From: an uncultured Gammaproteobacteria bacterium
Lineage (GTDB): Bacteria > Pseudomonadota > Gammaproteobacteria > Arenicellales > JAANXG01
DNA: 64,000 nucleotides
Assembly: GCA_947258785.1 (NCBI GenBank)
Contig: CAMYJT010000006.1
Location: forward strand, 36,068-100,067
Direction of reading: 5' to 3'
Made by a program: the position numbers and the translations under genes. The notes below the pieces were generated by a model. It worked only from the letters and a program-made list of their open reading frames with translations, was not told where the DNA came from and searched no databases. Shown here piece after piece: positions 17,103 to 26,254 of this stretch; position 1 is the stretch's first letter; each line of letters begins with the position of its first letter.

Positions 17103-18304
17103 TCGTCACCGACGTCATCGCCTTCACCGTCCGATCGCTGCAGGGGTTCCGGCTGCGCACGGCATTGATGCTGGTCGCGATGGCGATCGGTGTCGCGGCG
17201 GTGATTGTTCTGACCGCCTTGGGCGAAGGCGCCCGGCGCTTCGTCGCCGATCAGTTTTCCGCCTTGGGCACGCACCTGCTGATTGTGCTGCCGGGCCGCT
17301 CGGAGACCACCGGTGGTCCGCCACCGTTGCTGGGCGAAACACCGCGGAACCTGACGCTGGATGACGCCCTGGCGTTGCGGCGGCTCGCCGGAGTGCGTCG
17401 CGTCGCACCGATTTCCCTGGGCAACGCGGACATCTCGGTGGGGCGGCGTCAGCGGGAAGTGTTGATCGTCGGCACCAACGAGGAGTATCAGCATGTACGC
17501 CAACTGCTTATCGGCCAGGGTCGTTTCCTGGCCACTCCGGACCCCCGGCGCTTGTCGCCCGAATGCGTCCTCGGCACCGAGGTGCGCCGCGAGTTGTTCG
17601 GCCCCACGCTCGCCCTCGGCCGATGGGTGCGCCTGGGCGAACGGCGCTGCCGGGTGGTGGGGGTGCTTGGCACGCAGCAGCACTCGCTGGGGGTGGCAAT
17701 GGACGAAATCGTGCTGGTCCCGGTGGCGTTTGCGCTCACCTTGTTTAACAAAGAGTCGCTGTTCCGCGTGCTGGTGGAGGTGCGGTCGCGTGATCGGGTC
17801 AAACAGACCGAACAGGGCATTCGCGATCTGATTCGTGCCCGGCACGACGGAGAGGACGATGTCACGGTCATTGCACAGGACGCTGTGCTGGCGACCTTCG
17901 ATAAAGTGCTGCGTGCGTTGACGTTTGCGGTGGCGGGCATTGCGGCGATCGCGCTGGCGGTGGCCGGGGTGTTGATTATGAATGTGATGTTGATCGCGGT
18001 GACCCAGCGCACCGCCGAGATCGGATTATTGAAGGCGCTCGGGGCGCCGGCCCGTCAAATCACGATGCTGTTCGTGAGCGAAGCGGCGGCGCTTTCCTTG
18101 ACCGGTGCGGTAGTCGGTCTGGCGGTCGGTCAGCTAGGGTCGTGGATCATGGCACGGACCTACCCGGACGTGCCGATTGGCGCCCCGGCTTGGGCGGTCT
18201 GGGCCGCGCTCGGAGTCGCCCTGGCGACCGGGATTCTGTTCGGCATTCTGCCAGCGCGGCGGGCGGCTAGGCTCGACCCGGTTTCCGCCCTGTCCCGGCG
18301 CTGA
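17099..18304 (+). CDS. FtsX/MacB-type ABC permease, first copy
   Basis: The 401-residue permease has one N-terminal membrane helix (TALMLVAMAIGVAAVIVLTAL, about 22-42), a large periplasmic MacB-type domain (about 45-270) and three C-terminal helices, ending in the ILPARRAARLDPVSAL motif shared by this family. The cytoplasmic coupling helix is before helix 1. It is a clear paralogue of the permease at 18595 (compare MIVTDVIAFTVRSL with MIPADVLNLTMSSL), so it may form a heterodimer with it. The stop codon TGA (18302-18304) lies in the left end of a repeat element. Confidence 0.92.
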   Translation: MIVTDVIAFTVRSLQGFRLRTALMLVAMAIGVAAVIVLTALGEGARRFVADQFSALGTHLLIVLPGRSETTGGPPPLLGETPRNLTLDDALALRRLAGVRRVAPISLGNADISVGRRQREVLIVGTNEEYQHVRQLLIGQGRFLATPDPRRLSPECVLGTEVRRELFGPTLALGRWVRLGERRCRVVGVLGTQQHSLGVAMDEIVLVPVAFALTLFNKESLFRVLVEVRSRDRVKQTEQGIRDLIRARHDGEDDVTVIAQDAVLATFDKVLRALTFAVAGIAAIALAVAGVLIMNVMLIAVTQRTAEIGLLKALGAPARQITMLFVSEAAALSLTGAVVGLAVGQLGSWIMARTYPDVPIGAPAWAVWAALGVALATGILFGILPARRAARLDPVSALSRR

Positions 18305-18589
18305 TCCGCGTGTTCCACGAAGGCGGTAAAAACGGGTTGGTCCAGATTTGAAACGAGTAATTCAATGCAACGCTGCAGTGACGTTTTGTGCCCGGGTGCG
18401 CGCTGGTCCCGGCCCGGTCTCGAACGACCGGGCTCGCGCTTTAATCGAACGGGCACGCCTGCCGCACAAGGGGTGGTTGTGAATACACCGACTCCAACGT
18501 CTTCACTATGCTTCGCTCCGGCATGGCGTCCAGCCACCCGGGCGCTTCACCATCATCCGGGACGCCTGCCGCAAGCAGTGCGCGGGCGG
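18301..18589. repeat. Decayed, inverted copy of the dispersed element between two permease genes
   Basis: Compared with the reverse complement of copy 2 (39771-40020), this interval keeps the left end (TTCCACGAAGGCGG against TTGCACCAAGGCGG), TCCCGGCCCGG, CTCGAACG, and a long block CTATGCTTCGCTCCGGCATGG...CATCATCCGGGA (about 18504-18564) that matches CTATGGGTTTCGCTCCAG...TTCCGGGA. Insertions make it longer and break the conserved peptide frame into two frames. The perfect 8-bp hairpin GCCCGGTC/GACCGGGC (18412-18433) is inside it. It fills almost the whole gap between the two permease genes. Confidence 0.65.
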
Positions 18590-18594
18590 ACACG

Positions 18595-19794
18595 ATGATT
18601 CCGGCTGATGTCCTCAATCTGACCATGAGTTCGCTGCGGGCGCATCGGATGCGCAGCGGGCTGACCGCAGTAGGCATCGCGATCGGCATCGCTTCGGTGG
18701 TGTTGCTGACCAGTATTGGCAAGGGGGTACAGCGTTACGTGCTGACGGAATTTACCCAATTCGGCACCCACCTAGCCATGGTTACGCCGGGTAAAACGAC
18801 CACCGCGGGGATCAGCGGTTCGGTGCTTGCAACGGTGAAACCGCTGACCATCGAAGACGGCGAATCATTGCGCGGGATCGAGCACGTGCGCGGCGTGGTG
18901 TCGGTGGTGCAGGGTAATGCGGAAGTGGAGCACGGGCGGCGCGGTCGCCGAACCATGGTCATCGGCACCGGGCACGAGGCGCCCATCATTTGGAATTTCA
19001 AGCCCGCAGTGGGCCGTTTCCTGCCGGCGGACGACCCGAGAACGGCGCGGCCATATGCTGTCCTCGGCGCCAAGGTCAAGCAGGAATTGTTCGGCGTGGC
19101 GAATCCGCTCGGCAGCCGAGTGCGCATCGGCGCCGAATCGTTCCGCGTCATTGGCATCATGGAGGTCAAGGGACAGCTACTGGGGTTCGATCTCGACGAC
19201 GCGGTATACGTTCCGGTCGGCCGGGCCTTGGAAATGTTTGATCGGGAGAGTGTGATGGAGATCGACGTGCTCTACGGCGAGCACGCCGACGTCGAGCGTC
19301 TCAAGCAGAGCATCGCCAAACGCCTCACGGACAGGCACGGACGGGAAGACTTCACCATCATCACTCAAGAGCAGATGCTCGACATCCTCGGCTCGGTGCT
19401 GAATGTGCTGACCTTTGCGGTGGGGGCGCTGGGGAGTATTTCGTTGCTGGTCGGTGGGATTGGGATCCTGACCATCATGATCATTGCGGTGAACGAGCGG
19501 ACTTCGGAAGTCGGCCTGCTGCGCGCCCTGGGTGCGAAGCGGTCGCAGGTGTTGACCTTGTTTTTGGGCGAGGCGGTTGGACTGGCCGGAGTCGGCGGGC
19601 TGTTGGGACTCGCGCTGGGATTCGGTGTCGCCCAGTTGCTGTCGTGGATTGTCCCGGGGCTGCCGGTGAAGACGACCTGGTCGTTTTCGCTGCTGGCCCT
19701 GGCCCTGGCCGCACTGATTGGTGTGCTGGCGGGAATTCTGCCTGCGCGTCGGGCCGCGCGGCTGGACCCGGTGGAGGCGCTGCGTGCGGAGTGA
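18595..19794 (+). CDS. FtsX/MacB-type ABC permease, second copy
   Basis: About 399 residues from ATG 18595. It has the same layout as its neighbour: N-terminal helix (SGLTAVGIAIGIASVVLLTSI), periplasmic MacB-like domain, then three C-terminal helices, with GILPARRAARLDPVEALRAE at the end. The frame is open back to an ATG at 18508, but those 29 residues (RSGMASSHPGASPSSGTPAAS) correspond to the peptide of the repeat element, so 18595 is preferred. It shares the single upstream ATPase and adaptor. Tandem duplication is the likely origin. An 80-base gap separates it from the next gene. Confidence 0.9.
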   Translation: MIPADVLNLTMSSLRAHRMRSGLTAVGIAIGIASVVLLTSIGKGVQRYVLTEFTQFGTHLAMVTPGKTTTAGISGSVLATVKPLTIEDGESLRGIEHVRGVVSVVQGNAEVEHGRRGRRTMVIGTGHEAPIIWNFKPAVGRFLPADDPRTARPYAVLGAKVKQELFGVANPLGSRVRIGAESFRVIGIMEVKGQLLGFDLDDAVYVPVGRALEMFDRESVMEIDVLYGEHADVERLKQSIAKRLTDRHGREDFTIITQEQMLDILGSVLNVLTFAVGALGSISLLVGGIGILTIMIIAVNERTSEVGLLRALGAKRSQVLTLFLGEAVGLAGVGGLLGLALGFGVAQLLSWIVPGLPVKTTWSFSLLALALAALIGVLAGILPARRAARLDPVEALRAE

Positions 19795-19874
19795 ACCGGC
19801 ATGAGGCCGCCGGGTGACCCGCGGCAGCAGCGGCCTTACCGAATGCTGCCCGTCGCCGCCCCAGCCGGAGTGCG

Positions 19875-22595
19875 GTGGTGACTTTTGACCTGACGCCGAC
19901 GATGGCCTCCCGCTCGGTGCGCTTGCCAGATCGCCGGACACTGGCGGCGTTTCTCGCCGGCGGTGGCTTGGTGGTGACGCCGACCCGGCGGCTGCGCCGC
20001 CACGTGCTGGCGGAGTACGCGCGCACGCAACAAGAACAGGGGCGGACGGCCTGGTCAACCCCAGCAGTGCGGTCGTGGAACGAGTGGTTGACGGACAACT
20101 GGCGCCAGCTCGAAGTCCGCGTTGCGGCGCAGGGCCAGCCGCTGCCGATGCTGTTGACCGACGCGCAGGAAACCTGGCTGTGGGGCTCGGTGATACAGGA
20201 CTCCCTGGGGTCCCGCCCGGATTACCAATTACTGCATCTGTCGGCCACCGCCGGTGCGGCCGCCGAGGCGTGGCGTCTGTTGTGGCAGTGGCAGATCGCG
20301 GCCGAAGGTCTCGACGACGGCAACAACGAAGACGTCCGCGCCTTCAACGCCTGGGTGCGCGATTTCCGCAGCCGCTGCGTGGCGCAGCAGTGGCAGAGTA
20401 CGGCCGCGCTGACCGATACACTGGCCAGCGCGGTGGGGGGGTTGTGGCGCCCCATTGGCCCACTCTGGTGGTTGGGCTTCGACGACTTCACGCCGGCGCA
20501 AATCGATCTGTTCGAGCGCCTGACGGGTGCCGGTGTCGACGTACGCATCGCGGTGGTTGAACGCCCCCCCGGAGAGGCCGTAGTGGTGGCGTGTCGCGAT
20601 CCCCGCGACGAAATGGAACGGGCGGCGGGATGGGCCCGCGCCCTGCTCGAACGAGGCGAGCCCGGACCCATCGGGGTGGTGTTCGATGACCTGCGTCCGA
20701 TCTGGGACCGTGTTGAACGTGTGTTTCGAACTGTTTTGGCGACTGACGGCGATGACCGAGATGTGTTTCACCTATCGATGGGTAAACCGTTGGGTGACTA
20801 CCCGATTATTGCCGATGCCCTCACTGTACTGCGCTATTTGGCCGGGCCCAGACCGATGCGGGAGATGTCCCGGCTACTGCGCTCACCGTTTCTTCGCGGC
20901 GGGGTCCACGAAACCGCTCAGCGAGGGGCGCTCGATTGGTGGTTACGGAGCACCGGGCGGGACCGCTTGGGCATCGATGGTCTCGGAGATATGTTGGCGA
21001 CCACAGAACACGGGTGCCCGGTGCTGGCCGATGGCCTGGCCGGGGTGCGGCGTCTGGCGTCCGGGTTGGCGGCGGTGGCCGCCCCGTCAGTGTGGTCGGA
21101 GATCTTTACCCAATGGCTGCGGCGATTCGGATGGCCCGGCGACCGGGCCTTGGCGAATCCAGAGTACCAAGCGGTCGAGGCGTGGCGCGACACACTCGGT
21201 CGATTTGCCGCGTTGGGGGCTGTGGTGCCGGCGTTGACGCTCGGCGATGCCCTGGCCATCTGGTTGGGCCTCGTCCAACGGTGCATCTTTCAAGCGGATT
21301 CGACTCCGGCACCGGTGCAGGTCATGGGCTTGGTCGAGGCCGGCGGTGTGCAATTCACCCACCTGTGGCTGGCGGGGATGAGCGATGACCGTTGGCCGCC
21401 GCCGCTGCGGCCGAATCCGTTCCTGCCGCATCCTATGCAGCGGCGCCTGAAGCTGCCTGGGGCGAGTGCGCAGCAGACGCTCGACGCGGCGGAGCGGGCC
21501 ACGGTCCGGCTGTTGCACAGCGCACCACGGATTGTGGTGAGCTATCCCTGCCGCCGCGATCAACAGCCCGTCGGTCTCAGTCCACTGTTTGGGCACCTAG
21601 CGCGCCGACGCGCGGCGACGCTGCAGATCAGTGACGTCAAGGGCTACGCCCGTCAGGTGCAAAACGCCTCGCCGGGCCTGGAAGCCTTCGCCGACCACTG
21701 CGGACCGCCGGTTACGGAGTCGGAGTCGTTTACAGGCGGCGTGGGGGTATTCCGTGATCAGGCGGCCTGCCCGTTTCGCGCCTTCGCGCGTCATCGCCTG
21801 CGTCTCTCACCGCCACCCAAAGATGAGCCGGGACTGAGTGCGGCGGAACGCGGCCAGCTCGTGCACCGCTGTCTGGCCGGAATCTGGGCAAGCCTGAGGG
21901 ATCAGGGGATTCTGCTCGGTCTGTCCGCAGCGGATCAGGCCACACGGATAGACAAGGTGGTGTCGGAGGTGATGGCGCCGCCCCGGATCGGTGCCCGGGA
22001 CCGGTTTCGCGCTGCATTTCTGGCCCTCGAGCGCCAGCGTTTGACCGCGTTGTTGGCCGAGTGGCTGGACGTGGAGCGGACGCGAGAGCCGTTCCAAGTA
22101 GTGGCCGTCGAGCACCCGGTCACGGTCGATCTGGCCGGGGTCGAGATGCGATTGAGGATCGATCGGGTGGACGAAACGGTGGCCGGTATACGTCTGGTCA
22201 TCGATTACAAGACCGGCCGCGATGTCGGCGTGAAGCAGTGGTTCGGTGACCGGCCCGACGATCCGCAACTGCCGATTTACGCGGTGACGCTCACGCCGCC
22301 GCCCGGCGCGCTCGCTGTGGGCCAGGTACGGCGCGGCGCGTGCACGCTAACGGGCTTGGGCGTCAGCGCCTTGGCGCCGGCCATTGAGGCGTTTGATAAG
22401 AGCCGGTATTCCGGCGAATCGGACTGGAACGGACAAACACGCCGTTGGCAAGGGGTCCTCGAACGGCTTGGTGGGGAGTTTGTCGCGGGCGATGCGCGAG
22501 TCGACCCGAAGCGCCCGCAGGCTTGCCGATACTGCGAGGTTTGGGCGGTGTGCCGGGTATTCGAGGGGTCCGGCACGGTGGAACGTCGTGCCTAA
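19875..22595 (+). CDS. AddB-like DNA repair nuclease (PD-(D/E)XK, iron-sulfur type)
   Basis: The 906-residue protein fits the family of probable DNA repair proteins related to AddB, partner of an AddA-type helicase in double-strand break end resection. The N-terminal inactive helicase-like part includes LVVTPTRRLRRHVLAEYA. The C-terminal PD-(D/E)XK nuclease has RIDRVDE followed by LVIDYKTG and DPQLPIYA. Cysteines are placed as in the AddB 4Fe-4S clamp: one at residue 632 (AACPFRAFA) and three in CRYCEVWAVC (884-893). The GTG at 19875 follows GGAG. It overlaps the helicase gene by 8 bases. Confidence 0.88.
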   Translation: MVTFDLTPTMASRSVRLPDRRTLAAFLAGGGLVVTPTRRLRRHVLAEYARTQQEQGRTAWSTPAVRSWNEWLTDNWRQLEVRVAAQGQPLPMLLTDAQETWLWGSVIQDSLGSRPDYQLLHLSATAGAAAEAWRLLWQWQIAAEGLDDGNNEDVRAFNAWVRDFRSRCVAQQWQSTAALTDTLASAVGGLWRPIGPLWWLGFDDFTPAQIDLFERLTGAGVDVRIAVVERPPGEAVVVACRDPRDEMERAAGWARALLERGEPGPIGVVFDDLRPIWDRVERVFRTVLATDGDDRDVFHLSMGKPLGDYPIIADALTVLRYLAGPRPMREMSRLLRSPFLRGGVHETAQRGALDWWLRSTGRDRLGIDGLGDMLATTEHGCPVLADGLAGVRRLASGLAAVAAPSVWSEIFTQWLRRFGWPGDRALANPEYQAVEAWRDTLGRFAALGAVVPALTLGDALAIWLGLVQRCIFQADSTPAPVQVMGLVEAGGVQFTHLWLAGMSDDRWPPPLRPNPFLPHPMQRRLKLPGASAQQTLDAAERATVRLLHSAPRIVVSYPCRRDQQPVGLSPLFGHLARRRAATLQISDVKGYARQVQNASPGLEAFADHCGPPVTESESFTGGVGVFRDQAACPFRAFARHRLRLSPPPKDEPGLSAAERGQLVHRCLAGIWASLRDQGILLGLSAADQATRIDKVVSEVMAPPRIGARDRFRAAFLALERQRLTALLAEWLDVERTREPFQVVAVEHPVTVDLAGVEMRLRIDRVDETVAGIRLVIDYKTGRDVGVKQWFGDRPDDPQLPIYAVTLTPPPGALAVGQVRRGACTLTGLGVSALAPAIEAFDKSRYSGESDWNGQTRRWQGVLERLGGEFVAGDARVDPKRPQACRYCEVWAVCRVFEGSGTVERRA

Positions 22596-25500
22596 TCCGG
22601 TCGACCGCCAAACTCGGTCCCGTGCCCTGCATGCCGACCGTTCGTACATCGTGCAGGCGCCGGCGGGTTCGGGTAAGACGGAGTTGCTGGTTCGGCGCTG
22701 TCTGCGGATGTTGGCCGGCGTCCGGCACCCGGAAGAGGTCGTGGCGATCACCTTTACCCGCAAGGCGGCCGCGGAGATGCGGGAACGGATCCTCGCTGCA
22801 CTTGAAGGCGGGCGATCTGAGACGCTGTCCACGGAGGTCGATCAGGAGTTGTGGCAACTGGCCCGCGCGGCCTGGCGGAACGATCAGGCCCACGACTGGC
22901 GGTTGGAACGCCACCCAGCCCGGCTGCGCATTCTAACCATTGACGCCTTGTGCGCGTCCTTGAATCGACAGATGCCCTGGTTGTCCAGGTGTGGCGCCCC
23001 CGTCGCCGTGGTGGAGGATGCGGCGGACCTCTACCGGGAGGCGGCGTTGCGCAGCTTGCGCCTGTTGGGGGACGACGTGCCCGAGTGGTCGGCGCCGGTG
23101 TCCACCTTGTTGGTGCATTTGGACAATGATCTGACGTGGGCCGTGAGCCTGTTGACGGACATGCTCAGTCACCGGGACCAGTGGCTGAGGCATTTGGGGG
23201 TGGGCTGGGACGTCGGCGTTACAGATTGGCGCGATGTCTTGGAGTCCGCCTGGGGGGAGATCGTGCACAGCGAACTGGATGGCTTGCAGAGATCGGTTCC
23301 TCACGGGCTGCGCGACGAGCTGCTTGTCTGCGCGCGTTACGCGGCCCAACGCCTCGCGGAATCCGGCGCCCACTCTCCGATCGTCGTGTGGCGGGATCGA
23401 GCCGATATGCCGGACACCGGGCCCGGGTCCTTGACCGCATGGTGCGGTCTGGCCGAACTGTTGTTGACACGTCACAACAGCCGATGGCGGGTGCGGGTGG
23501 ACAAGAGCATCGGTTTTCCATCGGCGGGGAGTGGGGACGCGAATGTGATGCGGCAACGCTTGAAAATCCTGCTCAAGGGGCTTGCCGGCAACGATCATTT
23601 CCGCCGTCGCCTGGCCCGCGTTCGAAGCCTGCCGGCGCCGTGTTTTACGGAAGCTCAATGGCGGATCCTCGCGGCGGTCACGCGGGTGCTGCCGCTCGCG
23701 GCGGCGCAGTTGGAGCTGGTGTTCGCCGAGCAGGCACGGGTCGATTTCATGGAGGTAAGCCGGCGCGCAAACCTGGCGCTCGGCGATCTGCACGACCCAA
23801 GTGACCTGGCCCTGCGGCTGGACTATCGAATCCAGCACTTGCTGCTCGACGAGTTTCAGGACACGTCGCTGAGTCAATTTGAGTTGATTGAGAGCTTGAC
23901 CGCGGGCTGGGAACCCGGGGATGGCCGCACGCTGTTTCTGGTCGGTGACCCCCTGCAGTCCATCTACCGATTCCGCGAGGCCGAAGTCGGCTTATTTCTA
24001 CGCGTCGCCGAGCGGGGTTTGGGCAGTGTGCGGCCGGAGCTGTTGAAGCTGTCGGTCAATTTCCGCTCCGATCGCAGCCTGGTCGAATGGATCAATGGGT
24101 GTTTTCGCGGCCAGTTTCCTGCACAGTCCGACCCCGGATCCGGTGCGATCGCGTTTTCGCACTCCGAGCCGTTTGTCGACGCGATGCCCGACGCCGGGGT
24201 GGCCGTGCATCCACTGATCGATGCCGGACCCGCCGAACAGGCGCAACGTATCATCGACATTGTCCGGGCCAGCTGGAACCGGTCTCCGGAGGCCTCGATT
24301 GCCGTGCTGGTGCGCAGCCGGACGCAGCTTCGGGAATTGCTGCCCGCGCTGGATGCCGAGGGGCTGGATTATCTCGGCGTCGGTGTGCAACGCCTCGTGG
24401 ATCAAGCAGTGGTTCAGGATCTGTTGTCATTGACCCTGGCGCTGTTGTACCCGGCGGATCGCGCCGCCTGGTTGGCGGTCCTGCGTGCACCCTGGTGTGG
24501 TCTGACGCTGGTGGATCTACACACCCTGGTCGCGGAGGCGCCGGAGGCCTGTGTCTGGGAACGGATGCGCAGTGGGGATATCCTGGGACGTTTGTCGGCC
24601 GATGGGCGCTGCCGGTTGACACGGATTGCCGCCGTTTTGGAGGTCTCACTCGCCAATCGCGGCCGCTGGGATCTGCGACGCTGGGTGGCCGACGCCTGGG
24701 AGCGCCTTGGCGGGCCGGCGTGTGTCGACGAACGCGCGCTCAACGACGCCGAACATTATTTCGACCTGCTGGCGGACCACGACGGCGGTGGCGACCTGGT
24801 CGATCTGCCGTGGTTCGAGCGGGTGGTGCGGACCGCCTGGACCCAGTCCGAGGCGGAGGCCGGGGCCCGGTTGCAGGTGATGACCGTGCACAAGGCCAAG
24901 GGCCTGGAGTTCGACACCGTGATCGTTCCCGGCCTGGAGACGGTCCCGCAGGCCGAAGCGAAAAAGCTTTTGCTGTGGGAGGAACAGGCGGTCGGGTCCG
25001 CACATCATCTGCTGCTGGCACCGATTGGCGGAACCGCGCCCAACCCGGATCCACACTACGAATACATTCGCCGCTTACACGCCGATAAGGGCGCCCTCGA
25101 GACTGGGCGTTTGCTGTACGTCGCATGCACCCGGGCGCGCCGCCGCCTGCACTTGGTCGGCGTGGTGCGGACGGACGACAGCGGTGCTTTGAAACCGCCC
25201 CCGGCGCGCAGTTTTCTGAGCCGGCTCTGGCCCACCGTGCGCGGACAATTCGAAACGCAAGCTGCCGCCCAGCTCACCTTGTTCCGGCCCCGGGTAGATC
25301 CAGGCACCGAGCGGATCCTGCGCCGGCTGCCCGGATCCTGGCGCCCACCCGTTGCGGCCACGCCGGCGGTAACGGGTCCTCCACCCCCCGCCGCGGCTCC
25401 GGGAGTCGAGTTCTCGTGGGTGGGCGAAAGCGCCCGGCTTGTCGGTATTTTGTTGCACCAATCATTGCAGGACCTGGCGGCCGTGGGTCTGCCGCCGCAG

Positions 25501-25971
25501 CCCGATGAATTCGTCTCTGCTTATCGCGAGAGGTGGCGCCGGGCACTGATTCGTAATGGGTCGCAGCCCCATGAGCTGGCGCCCCGTCTCGAGCGACTCG
25601 AGGAGGCGCTGCGCAATGTCCTCGACGACCCGCGGGCGCGGTGGCTGTTTGATCCAGAGCACAGCGACTGCGCGAGTGAACGCGCCCTGTCCGCGCTGAT
25701 CGATGGCGTCGTGTACGACGTGCGGATCGATCGTCTGTTCGTGGACCGCGACGGGGTGCGGTGGATCGTTGACTTTAAGAGCGGCACTCATCTCGGTGGC
25801 AGTGCGGCCGAGTTCGTCGACCGTGAAGTCGAGCGCTATCGCCCGCAGCTGGAGACCTACGCCCGCATCGTCCAGTCGACGGAACAGCGGCCGATCCGGC
25901 TGGGTCTGTATTTCCCGCTGCTCAGGACTTGGCGCGAGTGGGCTTACCACCCAGACCGCCGCGCCCGGTAG
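22588..25971 (+). CDS. AddA-like UvrD/RecB-family helicase-nuclease
   Basis: From the GTG at 22588 the protein has about 1127 residues. The superfamily 1 helicase motifs are clear: Walker A APAGSGKTELL near residue 25, FTRKAAAEMRERIL, Walker B DEFQDTSLSQFE, GDPLQSIYRFREA, and motif VI-like MTVHKAKGLEFD and VACTRARRRLHL. A C-terminal PD-(D/E)XK nuclease region has RWIVDFKSGTHLGG. This is the AddA layout, and the upstream AddB-like gene makes the complex plausible. The open frame upstream to 22384 is out of place inside addB-like coding and is not used. No recBCD is in view. Confidence 0.9.
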   Translation: MPNPVDRQTRSRALHADRSYIVQAPAGSGKTELLVRRCLRMLAGVRHPEEVVAITFTRKAAAEMRERILAALEGGRSETLSTEVDQELWQLARAAWRNDQAHDWRLERHPARLRILTIDALCASLNRQMPWLSRCGAPVAVVEDAADLYREAALRSLRLLGDDVPEWSAPVSTLLVHLDNDLTWAVSLLTDMLSHRDQWLRHLGVGWDVGVTDWRDVLESAWGEIVHSELDGLQRSVPHGLRDELLVCARYAAQRLAESGAHSPIVVWRDRADMPDTGPGSLTAWCGLAELLLTRHNSRWRVRVDKSIGFPSAGSGDANVMRQRLKILLKGLAGNDHFRRRLARVRSLPAPCFTEAQWRILAAVTRVLPLAAAQLELVFAEQARVDFMEVSRRANLALGDLHDPSDLALRLDYRIQHLLLDEFQDTSLSQFELIESLTAGWEPGDGRTLFLVGDPLQSIYRFREAEVGLFLRVAERGLGSVRPELLKLSVNFRSDRSLVEWINGCFRGQFPAQSDPGSGAIAFSHSEPFVDAMPDAGVAVHPLIDAGPAEQAQRIIDIVRASWNRSPEASIAVLVRSRTQLRELLPALDAEGLDYLGVGVQRLVDQAVVQDLLSLTLALLYPADRAAWLAVLRAPWCGLTLVDLHTLVAEAPEACVWERMRSGDILGRLSADGRCRLTRIAAVLEVSLANRGRWDLRRWVADAWERLGGPACVDERALNDAEHYFDLLADHDGGGDLVDLPWFERVVRTAWTQSEAEAGARLQVMTVHKAKGLEFDTVIVPGLETVPQAEAKKLLLWEEQAVGSAHHLLLAPIGGTAPNPDPHYEYIRRLHADKGALETGRLLYVACTRARRRLHLVGVVRTDDSGALKPPPARSFLSRLWPTVRGQFETQAAAQLTLFRPRVDPGTERILRRLPGSWRPPVAATPAVTGPPPPAAAPGVEFSWVGESARLVGILLHQSLQDLAAVGLPPQPDEFVSAYRERWRRALIRNGSQPHELAPRLERLEEALRNVLDDPRARWLFDPEHSDCASERALSALIDGVVYDVRIDRLFVDRDGVRWIVDFKSGTHLGGSAAEFVDREVERYRPQLETYARIVQSTEQRPIRLGLYFPLLRTWREWAYHPDRRAR

Positions 25972-26254
25972 CAATTTGCCGGGCGCCATGTGAGATACTA
26001 GGAGCCTGTTCGAGTATCTGCCCGTAGCGGGAACGGAAGAAAGTGAGTACAGGTTTTCGAAAATTCGAGGCGCATAGCGGGATATTTTGCGAGAAGTTTC
26101 GGAGCGTTGGGTCTTTTTCCCGCCTTGACAACCGGCGCAGCGAATACTTGGGCAGCCTGCTAACACCGACGAGCACTGTGGTGGCCGATATGGCAGCGGT
26201 TTCGTGTACTTGGCGGCGAAGCGTGAGGCCGCGAGGCCGGCCCGGTAGCAGGCC
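25972..26254. other. Non-coding block with several stem-loops
   Basis: Between the helicase and nucleotidase genes lie a perfect 7-bp hairpin AGATACT/AGTATCT (25993-26019), a CCCGtagCGGG hairpin (26021-26031) and the 10-base palindrome TTTTCGAAAA near 26053-26062. Base composition is less GC-rich in the first half. No convincing gene is visible; it could be a repeat or the remnant of a mobile element. Confidence 0.4.

Noticed and set aside
18412..18433. 8-bp hairpin taken as a terminator between the two permeases
   Set aside because: No T-run follows and the hairpin belongs to the decayed repeat copy.
22384..22587. Upstream extension of the AddA-like frame
   Set aside because: It lies inside the AddB-like gene in another frame; the GTG at 22588 overlaps the AddB-like stop by 8 bases and begins the typical N-terminus.
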